A stretch of DNA of 64,000 nt from Phaeodactylum tricornutum CCAP 1055/1 (taxonomy: Eukaryota > Bacillariophyta > Bacillariophyceae > Surirellales > Neidiaceae), in NCBI RefSeq assembly GCF_000150955.2, contig NC_011678.1, forward strand, positions 391,518-455,517, written 5' to 3'. Positions 50,314-58,937 of the stretch are shown piece after piece. The position numbers and the translations under genes are program-made. The notes beneath the pieces were generated by a model. The model ran no database searches. It worked only from the letters and a program-made list of their open reading frames with translations, and was not told the DNA's origin. Position 1 is the stretch's first letter. Each line of letters opens with the position of its first letter.

Positions 50314-51148
50314 TGTGACTCGTCGAGAGCGTGTAAACGCGCAAACAAGCTTACGAGAAGCACTCCCTTCCACTATTTAATGCAACTGTAAATGATAAGT
50401 CCTCTTATTGCGTGGTGCCACAATACTTGCCGATCTTTGGATACCGAAACAATTATAAAGATCCTCGACCTACGTAGCCCGTTTTGGTGCGGCACGGTCT
50501 TCTAGAGAGAGAGGAACGCTTACAGTTACTCCGAGCAACAAACGGCAATTGCCAAGCTGTTAGATAGTCCAGACAGAAAACGAACGACCCTTGGCGCCGG
50601 AGAAGCGACCGTTGTGGGAAGACGGGGAGGAGCGAACGCAAACCGACATGCAGGCGCTGGTTAGCTAGCTAACATAACTGGCAACACGTGACATTTCGTA
50701 CGGCTGCACGAACTGCCAAACGGCTCAACGCCCGGCGGTCTTTTGCGGGGTCATTCGCTGTCGATACGTCCGTTACCACCCCTTGATCGCATTTCAAACA
50801 GGGTTCGTTTGCCCGGCGCCGCATTCCACTCTTGTAGATCTAGTCGGAGTGGCCCTCGCAACCCTCACGGTCCATTAGAAACACGATTTTGACAACCTAA
50901 CCGTAATCGCGAAACGATCTATTGGCTCTAATAAAAGAGAAAGTTGCCTAACAAATCACTAATCTCTCTCTTACTGATAGTTCGTCTCGTGAACAGTAAA
51001 GTGTCACACAAACATAAGGCACAGCAATGAATCGAACGCCGTGCTTCGTTCCTTTCTACCCCCTTTCTGAACTTGTTGGATCATTCTCGTTGTCGACGCA
51101 AAACCAACAATTGCAGTTTTCCGCTTGAGAGGGGGTAGGATACAATTA
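50314..51148. other. Spacer between NB-ARC gene and transporter
   Basis: The 835 nt are the 5' flank of the NB-ARC gene and the 3' flank of the transporter gene. Short frames only; no repeat, RNA or recognised site. Confidence 0.45.
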
Positions 51149-52500
51149 TCAATTGGAATGCTTCTTTTTGTTGGCACTTCCACCACTCTTGGATTGGAGT
51201 TCGGACAGGATGCCCGAGCACGCCAGGGCAATCCCCGACCATCCCATCATCGACAGGGTGTGTCCCTTGAGGAAGATCGAAAGCAGCACGGAAAAGATCT
51301 TGCGCGTCGTCGTTACAGTCGAAAGAACCAACGGGTCGAAACTCGCAATGGTGTAAAAGATAAAGGACTGTCCGACGGCCGAACACACGGCAAACTTGAC
51401 AATTTTGCTCATAATCTCGGGATTGTCCAGGCAAAAGGCGGCCCCCGACTGCATTTCACCCAGTCCTCCAGCAATCACAACAGCCGTCAAACACATGAAC
51501 AGATTCGTCCAAAACATGAAATCGTACGGCTTGGGTTTAACGCCCACCTTGGCGGTTTCCGTCTTGAGTCGTTTCTGGAATCCTGCCGTGACACCGTCCA
51601 AGGCCAAACTCGCAATAATGTAGAAGACGCCCGTGAGAGAAGACGCCGATCCCCCACCCTTCTTCTTGCCCATACTAACAATAGCGGTACCGCCAATAAT
51701 AGCGACCACCTGTAGATACTCGCGTAGATCGTAGGAAGCGCCTCCCAGCAAAAGGGATCCGGCCATGACGGGAGCCATTTTCCCGCTCTTGGCGAGTGTG
51801 GCTACGGGGAAGGACAAGCCGTTGGCGAGTGCGAGACTCGTGCAGGCCTTGGCCGTGACTTGGGCAGCTCCGGAGATTCCAAACATGGTCAGTGGGATAC
51901 CCTTGGTGGGTCCCGACAATTGCATGCCGACAAAGCCAATGACGACGTTTGCCAAGGCTTCGAGGACTTGTAGAAACCAAGCTTGTTTAAAAGAAGAACC
52001 ATCCGCGGCGGTGTAACGGAAGACATCCTCCTGAAGGGATCCATAGTACAGAAATGCGGCGTAGATACCACCGGCTCCAATCAAAAGCTTGACTGTATCC
52101 GGCAGTCCCGCCTTCTTGTCCGTAAGCTCAGTCGGCATCTTGGGCAAAGACGTGGGAGCTTGATTGGGTTCCTGCGTAGGAACCTCGATGTTCACGGAAG
52201 CCGTGGGTGACCTAGCAGAGTAACGTTGTGTATTGATTGTTACCGTGTGAGCGAAATGAATTCTCGTACCTAGACTGGCACGTGTTTTGCGGAGGTCGAG
52301 TGACCAACCCAACAAAATTCTTGTGAATCGTGCGGAACTTACAGTGTTTGCGCTGCTTCCTTTAGAGTAGGAGCAACAAGAGAATGAGGGACAGCAGCGG
52401 CAGAACGGGCGTGAGCGTTCGTGGAAGACGGAGAGGACGACGCGGACGATATGGTGACGATTAGGAAGGTAATAAGGAGGCGGTAGACCTTGAACGGCAT
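51149..52500 (-). CDS. UAA-family nucleotide-sugar transporter with signal peptide
   Basis: There are two exons, 52500-52343 and 52211-51149, with a 131 nt intron (GTAAGT...CTAG) that keeps frame at AAQTL/SPTAS. The product is 406 aa. The second exon encodes about ten hydrophobic helices in the SLC35B/UAA pattern: YAAFLYYGSLQEDVF, GAAQVTAKACTSLALAN, FPVATLAKSGKMAPVM, LALDGVTAGFQKRLK, SVTTTRKIFSVLLS near the end (here VLSTVTTTRKIFSV), and GWSGIALACSG. Such antiporters bring nucleotide sugars, or ATP/PAPS in some members, into the ER or Golgi. Exon 1 adds a cleavable-type signal peptide (residues 3-20) and a Ser/Ala/Pro linker, unusual for this family. The signal lacks Phe after the predicted cleavage site, so stroma-side import is not expected. 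The Lys-rich tail (KKKHSN) is close to, but not, a KKxx ER signal. Confidence 0.88.
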
Positions 52501-53304
52501 ATGAAATCGATACAGGTGCGACTGGTCTCTTTACTACTGTTTCAATGAAAAAGGTTTTGATTGATGAGGAGTTTCGAGTAGGAGGAAGAAAGGGAAAACT
52601 GGAAGGTTGTGCGTACCCTATTGGAAGAATCGGACGAGGGGCAAGAATGAAACAGATGTATATATGTATGGATCAAAATACTTGTCCGTATTGTACAGAA
52701 AAAGAAGGATGCGAGTATTTTCTTTACTCGGGGACCGCGTCGAATCGGCGGCGATCCTTTCCCAAGCGCGCCATCCGAGCGGTTACGGTAGGTACGGCAG
52801 ATCAGATCGACCGGTCGGGTACTCATCCACGTGGATGATGGATTCGGCGACGATGGGTGTGCGGGTGGTACCTGAGCTCAAAACTCGACGGAATCTGGAA
52901 TGCCCAAAACGATTGACAGTTCCCATATATATATATATATCTGACTCACTCTCACCAGAGTTTTTACACGGCTTCCTTTTTTCGGCGCATCCGCAAATCA
53001 AGGGATCGATCGAACCATGATGGTATGCAAGCCTTCAACGCATCGTTGCCAAGTTGGTACGCAAACCGTGTCCACTAGAATTCGCCCACGGCAGAACCTT
53101 TTCCAAGCTTGGTCACCGTCCGTGTCCGAAAAATTCTCTCGCCAAGGATCACCACTGTCCAAAACCCTAGGACGAGGAACGGAAGTTGGTGGGATCGATC
53201 CAACCCGCGAGCTGACACTCCCGAGCTAGAATCCGCAAGGATTTCCTTTGAACACGTTCCTAGTGGTCGCGTTGATTGTCAGCTTTCCTAAACTATAGAA
53301 AGAA
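52501..53304. other. Divergent spacer with an AT microsatellite
   Basis: The 804 nt lie between the transporter start and the twin-CX9C gene. Besides (AT)8 at 52925-52940 I see no gene, repeat or recognised site. Confidence 0.45.
52925..52940. repeat. (AT)8 microsatellite
   Basis: Eight uninterrupted AT units, about 365 nt upstream of the twin-CX9C gene start. Length variation between strains is likely. Confidence 0.9.
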
Positions 53305-53706
53305 ATGGGAGCGAACCAGAGCTCTCCCTCTACCGGTTCCGGCAACACGGCATCACCAGAGCCAACCGTGAGCACGTTCCGTGATGACGACGACGACAAA
53401 GCCGTGACCGAAACTAAAATGACGTTTCATAACGATGACAAGGCCTCACAGCTTTCCGGTGTTCCTCTCATTGAATACAAATGCCGTAAAAAGGAAAAGG
53501 CTTGGAAGAATTGTGTCAAGAACTTTTACACGGAGCAATTCTTGCCGGGACAGAGTATGGACCAAGAAACGTACTGTGGAGAAAAATTTGAAGCGTACCG
53601 ACGGTGTTACTTGCGAGGTATGAAAAAGGTGATTTGGGATAAAAAGGGCACCAAAGCCACGGATCATTCTTTTTTAGCCGAATTTGAAGACGAAGAAGAC
53701 GAATAG
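53305..53706 (+). CDS. Twin-CX9C (CHCH) protein, candidate N-myristoylated
   Basis: This single-exon gene encodes 133 aa from the ATG at 53305. Four cysteines at residues 60, 70, 91 and 101 make two exact C-x9-C motifs separated by 20 residues, the helical-hairpin CHCH fold oxidised by Mia40/Erv1 in the mitochondrial intermembrane space. The first 50 residues are polar, with a run of five Asp. The protein begins MGANQSS, a good N-myristoylation context, like animal MIC19/CHCHD3, which also combines an N-terminal MG with a CHCH domain. The tail is acidic. It could be a cristae-organising or respiratory assembly factor. CHCH assignment is firm; the particular role is not. Confidence 0.87.
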   Translation: MGANQSSPSTGSGNTASPEPTVSTFRDDDDDKAVTETKMTFHNDDKASQLSGVPLIEYKCRKKEKAWKNCVKNFYTEQFLPGQSMDQETYCGEKFEAYRRCYLRGMKKVIWDKKGTKATDHSFLAEFEDEEDE

Positions 53707-54708
53707 AACGTACGCGAGGCGGATGGGTGTTCGATACGTTGCTCGTTCACCGTCACTATTGTTCACAGTCAATCACCTGCCGTCGTCTCACAGTCGCTCT
53801 ACGGAAGCTCAATTTTGTACAAACAAATACATTAACATAAAAGCATTGTATTGCTTTGCGATTGACAGATACTGTTGCTTCTGTTTCCTCGGTTGGCGTG
53901 CTCCTTTTGGATGCCCTTACCCACCCCGGTCGAGTACCCATAGTGTCCATTATTTCACTGTCCGGACTCACCAGTCCATCGGATTTTGGTTGCAAATTTG
54001 TAATTTCAAATTGAACTGATACCGTACTGTACGTTGTCCGCATTGGCACGGAAGGGCGCGGGCGCAGAATTCACGATTCGGCCGATCCGCGCCGGCATCG
54101 TCGTGTTTACGGTTTACACGGAAATGTTTTCGTCGAGTTGCTCTACCAATTCCCACTCGGAAGAGCAACATACAGAAGAATTCGGCAATTGACTGTGATA
54201 AATAGAACATTCGTTTGTATATATACATTGATTGTCGAACAATGATCGAGAATTTTTTTCAGGGGCTATACCAGTTTCGTTTCCCGCTACTCTGCGATAC
54301 CAACTTTATTGCGGGAGGCATGGCCAATTCCCACCTAACTAAAATCTACAACGACTCAACAACATACGGATTACACATTTTACTTTGTCTGTTCCACCAG
54401 AGCACCCCACGCCACCCCCGTTGCATGGTTTACAGCTAATCCCGTGCCCGACCTCCCCCGTCCCACTCCCATCGTTTGGTTCTTGGACTGACTGACATCT
54501 AGTTCGTGTCGTGAGTGACGAGTAGTAGAGCGTCAACGTCTCTACCGGTAGAGTAGTACAGAGAGACTTCCTTCAATTCGAAAATTGAAAACAAGTCAGC
54601 TATTTTGGGTTCCCCTCAGTCCAGTAACTTCTGGAAGCCCAGCAACGCGGTTTTTCTTTCTTGGCAGTTCACTGACAGTGTAACTTTACTGTTTGGTGAG
54701 CGTGCATC
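53707..54708. other. Spacer
   Basis: About 1 kb without a supported gene. TCACAGTC occurs twice close together, at 53763-53770 and 53788-53795, just after the twin-CX9C gene. Nothing else stands out. Confidence 0.45.
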
Positions 54709-56280
54709 ATGCCCGCAACAAGTTCGCGCTATCATACTGCTCCGGCTCGGGAACGACCGGAGCATCCCTGGAGCCACGGTGCGCAGCCGCGGCACCACGC
54801 GTCGCGGACTCGCACACCGGCGCCACCGGGATCGCCGACCACCCCGTCGTCATCGTCCACTGCGGCACGCCGACGCCGCACGAAGGACCCTACCGCTCAT
54901 CGGAGTGCTGCCAACGGAACACGCGAATCGAATCGTCCCCGCACACCCGGAACGTCCGCACCGATTTTCTCGGCCGACGAGTTTGATGATCCGGACAAAG
55001 AACGCCGACCGAAAAAAGTGTCACCCCGCAGTACTATTCAATCAGCGTCGCCAGTTTATGTGCGGTCGAGTTCCAATCGACGCGTCGCGGTGGCGATTGC
55101 AGAAAGCGTGGATGACTATACGAGTCCGTCGGTTGAGGTTTATACGGAAGACTTGGCGGATATATTGACGGTGGCCACGGTCGACGACGATGGACTCGGT
55201 GACGTGGCTCCCGTGCCTTCGCCCAAGAGACGAGTGTATGGGAGAGGGCCTAGTATCCCTTTGGCGAGTACGAGGGACATACAAAGCTTTGACAATCGTC
55301 CCCTTATAGACCCTCTGTATAACGGTGACCCGTCCTACGATTTCGTGGAGGATGATTACATGGCTTCGTTCCGGACAATGGATGAGCAAGACTCTGATTC
55401 CTCATCCGGCAATGCCTATCTTCCCAAGACGCTTCAGCGAGAGCGGACGACGTCCAACAGCAACAGAGACAACTTTCAAACGGTGTGGAACCAAGGAGCA
55501 GAATTGGAACACCGCCAGAGACCACACCAAACTTCCCAGAGGCTTTCGAGAATTCCACCGCCGCCCCTGGCGACCAACACTGATTCACGCGCGTCGTTGG
55601 CCGCATCCACCATTCTCCCTTCTCCGACGAGTGTCCAGTACTCCCTTCTCCTCTGTGATCCTGCGTACGTACACGCCCAAGCCGCCGGTCTCGTCTGGCA
55701 GTCCTTGGTGGGTCAACACATCCGCTTCCCCAAATCCTGGTGGAACGGTGCCCGCGCTCCACCTCTCGGAAACTGCCCCGACCAATCGTGGGTCTACCAA
55801 GATTGCGTGCAGATTCGTGGCGACCCAAATTTGAAACGACAAGTTCTAAATCGCGCTGCTCCCGGTCGAATGATTCTCCACATTGTGGTGCAGGACTTTT
55901 TCACTTCCCGAGCACTCCAAGACATTTGTGTGGGAGCTTTTCATCCCAACGCTCGCGGTGTCCGTCGCACTGCGCACCCGGACGCCATGGCCGAGGGCTG
56001 TCGGAACGTCTGGTTGGCCGTCCGCAAACGAGATGACGAGGTTTCGGACCTGGATACCATGTTGACCACGCGGGAAGGTGTGGTATGGGAATCACCGACC
56101 TGTCCATTGCTGGGTTTTCCCAAACCCAAAATCACCAATGCCAATGTCCGAGCCGTATTTGGCGAACTGCCACCGGTGGAAACGATTTTTGTTCCGGAAC
56201 CGGAATTGTACGAACGCCTCGCTGAGATGCCGAACACATCCGCCGCAATGGTACTCTTGAATGAATTTGTCTTTGCGTAG
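54709..56280 (+). CDS. Hypothetical protein with disordered N-terminus
   Basis: This single-exon gene encodes 523 aa from the ATG at 54709. Residues 1 to about 310 are low-complexity (Arg, Pro, Ser, Thr, Asp) and probably disordered, with a basic first 80 residues. The C-terminal 210 residues are globular in composition and contain SVQYSLLLCDPAYVHAQAAG, HIRFPKSWWNG, RMILHIVVQDFFTSRAL, GAFHPNARGVRR and KPKITNANVRAVFGELPP. No signal peptide or membrane helix is seen. I do not recognise the family. Trp and Cys placement in a compact C-terminal domain suggests a real fold. The downstream neighbour on the same strand is the ankyrin/pseudokinase gene, about 690 nt away. Confidence 0.75.
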   Translation: MPATSSRYHTAPARERPEHPWSHGAQPRHHASRTRTPAPPGSPTTPSSSSTAARRRRTKDPTAHRSAANGTRESNRPRTPGTSAPIFSADEFDDPDKERRPKKVSPRSTIQSASPVYVRSSSNRRVAVAIAESVDDYTSPSVEVYTEDLADILTVATVDDDGLGDVAPVPSPKRRVYGRGPSIPLASTRDIQSFDNRPLIDPLYNGDPSYDFVEDDYMASFRTMDEQDSDSSSGNAYLPKTLQRERTTSNSNRDNFQTVWNQGAELEHRQRPHQTSQRLSRIPPPPLATNTDSRASLAASTILPSPTSVQYSLLLCDPAYVHAQAAGLVWQSLVGQHIRFPKSWWNGARAPPLGNCPDQSWVYQDCVQIRGDPNLKRQVLNRAAPGRMILHIVVQDFFTSRALQDICVGAFHPNARGVRRTAHPDAMAEGCRNVWLAVRKRDDEVSDLDTMLTTREGVVWESPTCPLLGFPKPKITNANVRAVFGELPPVETIFVPEPELYERLAEMPNTSAAMVLLNEFVFA

Positions 56281-56969
56281 AAAAACAACAAAACCTTGTG
56301 CGCTGTACTAGAACTCTTTGTTCACGTTCAATGTGCATGCGTTGTGCCGGGCAGCGTAGGCTTGGCTGTGAACAATACCGTAGGATACCGAGCCCTGGTG
56401 ATTTCTAGCTAGCTAACTGAAAGGTGGTTCGTGCTCTCGGGCGCTCCTCCGTCTCGAAGAATTCGAAAAGACATGGTGTTTTTTTACTATGGTGTGTGAA
56501 TTTCCAAAAAGATGACCAACTGTACTGTAGCATGCAATCAGACGTATCGGATTTCCGTTTTTTTTTTGTAGTTAGACTTCCACCTTACTGTAATTCCAAA
56601 GTTTTTGGTAGTTCCTGCGAGCTGTTGGAAAACTTAAGGTAAACAGGTAGGTGGTACCTAGTCTAGTAGAGGTGCTTCCAACGGACAAGGCGTATCACGC
56701 CTGTGCTTACCCTACATAGTATAGGGTCAGGAATCCCTGGCCTGCTCGATAGGGCTACGGCTATCGTATCGGAACCGTCCGAATGTGTGCAGACGATCCA
56801 CTGCCTCGTCTCGATTTCCTCGCGGCAAAGACACTCCCATCGATAGCGGAGACGTTGTGAACGTCGTGGAGAGTTTGGAAGTTTCGACAAATCACCTTTG
56901 GTTGCGCTTTCCTTTTGCCTTGCGTTTGCGTCTAGTAGTCAATCAGTCAGTCGAGCATAGCAATAAATC
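56281..56969. other. Spacer upstream of the repeat/ankyrin gene
   Basis: The 689 nt separate two same-strand genes. Only short frames without features occur. A T9-type run lies near 56560. No gene or repeat is supported. Confidence 0.45.
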
Positions 56970-58937
56970 ATGAGGGAACGAACACTCAACACCCCATTAT
57001 CCGAGCGAATACTTGGGCGTCATTCTTCCTCCACGTTCAACCGAACGCCAGTCGCTACAACAACGGCGACGACGCCCGCTACCAACAGCAATCCGACAAC
57101 AGGCATCGTTATGAGACCAACAGAAGCGCAGCTACGTTGGGCGCAGTTCCATCACAAGCGGCAGGCGGAGCAGGTACGAATTCGGACGCAACAGCTGTGG
57201 CAGAGGCCGGAAACCGTTTCGGATGTGTCCGACGCTCTCCCAGAGGACGGCGCCAGCAGCACCAGTGACAGTGGTGTGCACATGGTCGATAACGACAGAA
57301 CGTTGGGGATAGAAGCGCCAGTGTCTTGCCGTGAAGCACAGAAACCATGTATCTCTAGGGGGCGTCGAGCTTTGCTTCGCGTATCCCGTCGACGCTGGCG
57401 AGAACGAAAAAATCGTATTTTGAAAGAGGGTTTCCGCTCGGGTATCAACGATAATGACGAAGACGATGACCAAGCGAGCGAAAGTTCGAATGACGCATTG
57501 GCGTCGATTTTTGCGGAAAGGTCTGTTTGGCATAAATCTCGTAAACGTCGCCGCCGCCGTCGACAATCTACTGCCCAAAAGGCGCCGCATGATTCGGGAC
57601 GATCGCGACGTTTCGAAGAAGCCTTCAACGCCATGATGCGAAATCTCGCCGCACTCCGACCAGACGAATCATATCATGACATCGTGACACCAGAAAGGGT
57701 TTGGACACGTCCCGAACACCTACCACAGATGGAAACCATTGATGGACGTGATTATACTGACTTGAAGTGGGGTATTATCAAATCTTTGCCAAAGCCAAAT
57801 CCTAATCGGAATTCCTCGGCAACCTCACACCACCCGTTGGATCGCGGAGCCTCGTGGTTGGTGCATATGCCATCAAGCATTAGCAAACGTGACTCATACG
57901 CCTCCCGCTTTGCCTCCACTCCGTTCATTTCCAAATCCACTTGGAAGAACACGTCTCCCGAGCACAGTGACGAAGAATGTCTCGGTGAGGAAGATCGACG
58001 TTCACAAATTTCGGATAGCTTACAACAGATTTTGCGATCGCCGATGCAAGGAAAGCTCAGCAGTATAGTCGCTGTCTTACAACAGAAATTGGTAAATACG
58101 GCTACTTCCGAGCAGACAGCTCGGCCACGGACACCACCCACTATGAAATTGTCCCCATACTTGACAGTGTCAACGCAAACTGTTGGGGATGCTAGTGATT
58201 ATCCCAAAGGGGCCGGTAGTGGGGGGCCGAAAAGCTTGGATGTCGACTTCGCCCACGTTGAGCTTGGAGCTGATCATGTTACAGATCAGAAACGTATGCA
58301 AGGATTCCAGCAGCTGGCAAATCCGCCACCGTCGTCACCCTCCCGCAAAACAATTGAAGCCATTCTACAAACGCTCGATCCATATCTGAAGGAAGAATTA
58401 GAATCTCAAGAAGTGGGCACTTGCGAGCATTTGTTGTCACGATTTTTGGACGAGGTAGGATTTGATCCGGACATCGACGACGTTGGCGAAATGGAGAAGA
58501 CCAAAGCATATTTGGAAATTTTCGCTCGGCGATTTTTGGTGCAAGCGCGTAGCTTTCCAAAGGAGCCGCAACAAAGCTCTACAAAAGTTCAACGTAGTGG
58601 CGGATTAGTGCAACGGTTGGTTTCTCTAATGGAGCAAGACCTGGCTTTGAATAGGAATACTGGATTGATTTCAGCTGACGGTAAGTTGCACAAGCCGACC
58701 TTTGCGCGACTTATGCTCAAATACCTGGAGCAAATATACAGTCCTTCTCCGACAGCTTCCTTTCGACCAACGATGACTCGACAGCGACGTTCCGCGAGAG
58801 AAACTTTGTTGACTGCGGTGACGGATACTGCCTACGATTGTACGAGTGACTTAGCGCTTGTACCAAGCAAGAACGCTACGGCAATTGTAGAGCGCCTGAT
58901 AAAGCAGATTGAGATAGACGCTTCTAATATTGGATGA
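56970..58937 (+). CDS. Repeat/ankyrin/pseudokinase gene, 5' part
   Basis: From the ATG at 56970 the frame runs 655 codons to a TGA at 58935-58937. Residues 1-450 are largely low-complexity: Arg-rich tracts, a KSRKRRRRRRQ-like nuclear-localisation type cluster, Ser and Asp. From about residue 460 a helical repeat begins (DVGEMEKTKAYLEIFARRFL; DGKLHKPTFARLMLKYL). The last visible unit starts with AIVERLIKQIEIDASN and then stops. Its second half (DGIFDTFAFEHIVTRYL) continues at once in the +1 frame at 58930 onward. The two frames therefore most likely belong to one gene interrupted by a single frame change, not to two genes. No GT-AG intron fits there. No kinase or ankyrin sequence lies in this part. 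Confidence 0.75.
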   Translation: MRERTLNTPLSERILGRHSSSTFNRTPVATTTATTPATNSNPTTGIVMRPTEAQLRWAQFHHKRQAEQVRIRTQQLWQRPETVSDVSDALPEDGASSTSDSGVHMVDNDRTLGIEAPVSCREAQKPCISRGRRALLRVSRRRWRERKNRILKEGFRSGINDNDEDDDQASESSNDALASIFAERSVWHKSRKRRRRRRQSTAQKAPHDSGRSRRFEEAFNAMMRNLAALRPDESYHDIVTPERVWTRPEHLPQMETIDGRDYTDLKWGIIKSLPKPNPNRNSSATSHHPLDRGASWLVHMPSSISKRDSYASRFASTPFISKSTWKNTSPEHSDEECLGEEDRRSQISDSLQQILRSPMQGKLSSIVAVLQQKLVNTATSEQTARPRTPPTMKLSPYLTVSTQTVGDASDYPKGAGSGGPKSLDVDFAHVELGADHVTDQKRMQGFQQLANPPPSSPSRKTIEAILQTLDPYLKEELESQEVGTCEHLLSRFLDEVGFDPDIDDVGEMEKTKAYLEIFARRFLVQARSFPKEPQQSSTKVQRSGGLVQRLVSLMEQDLALNRNTGLISADGKLHKPTFARLMLKYLEQIYSPSPTASFRPTMTRQRRSARETLLTAVTDTAYDCTSDLALVPSKNATAIVERLIKQIEIDASNIG

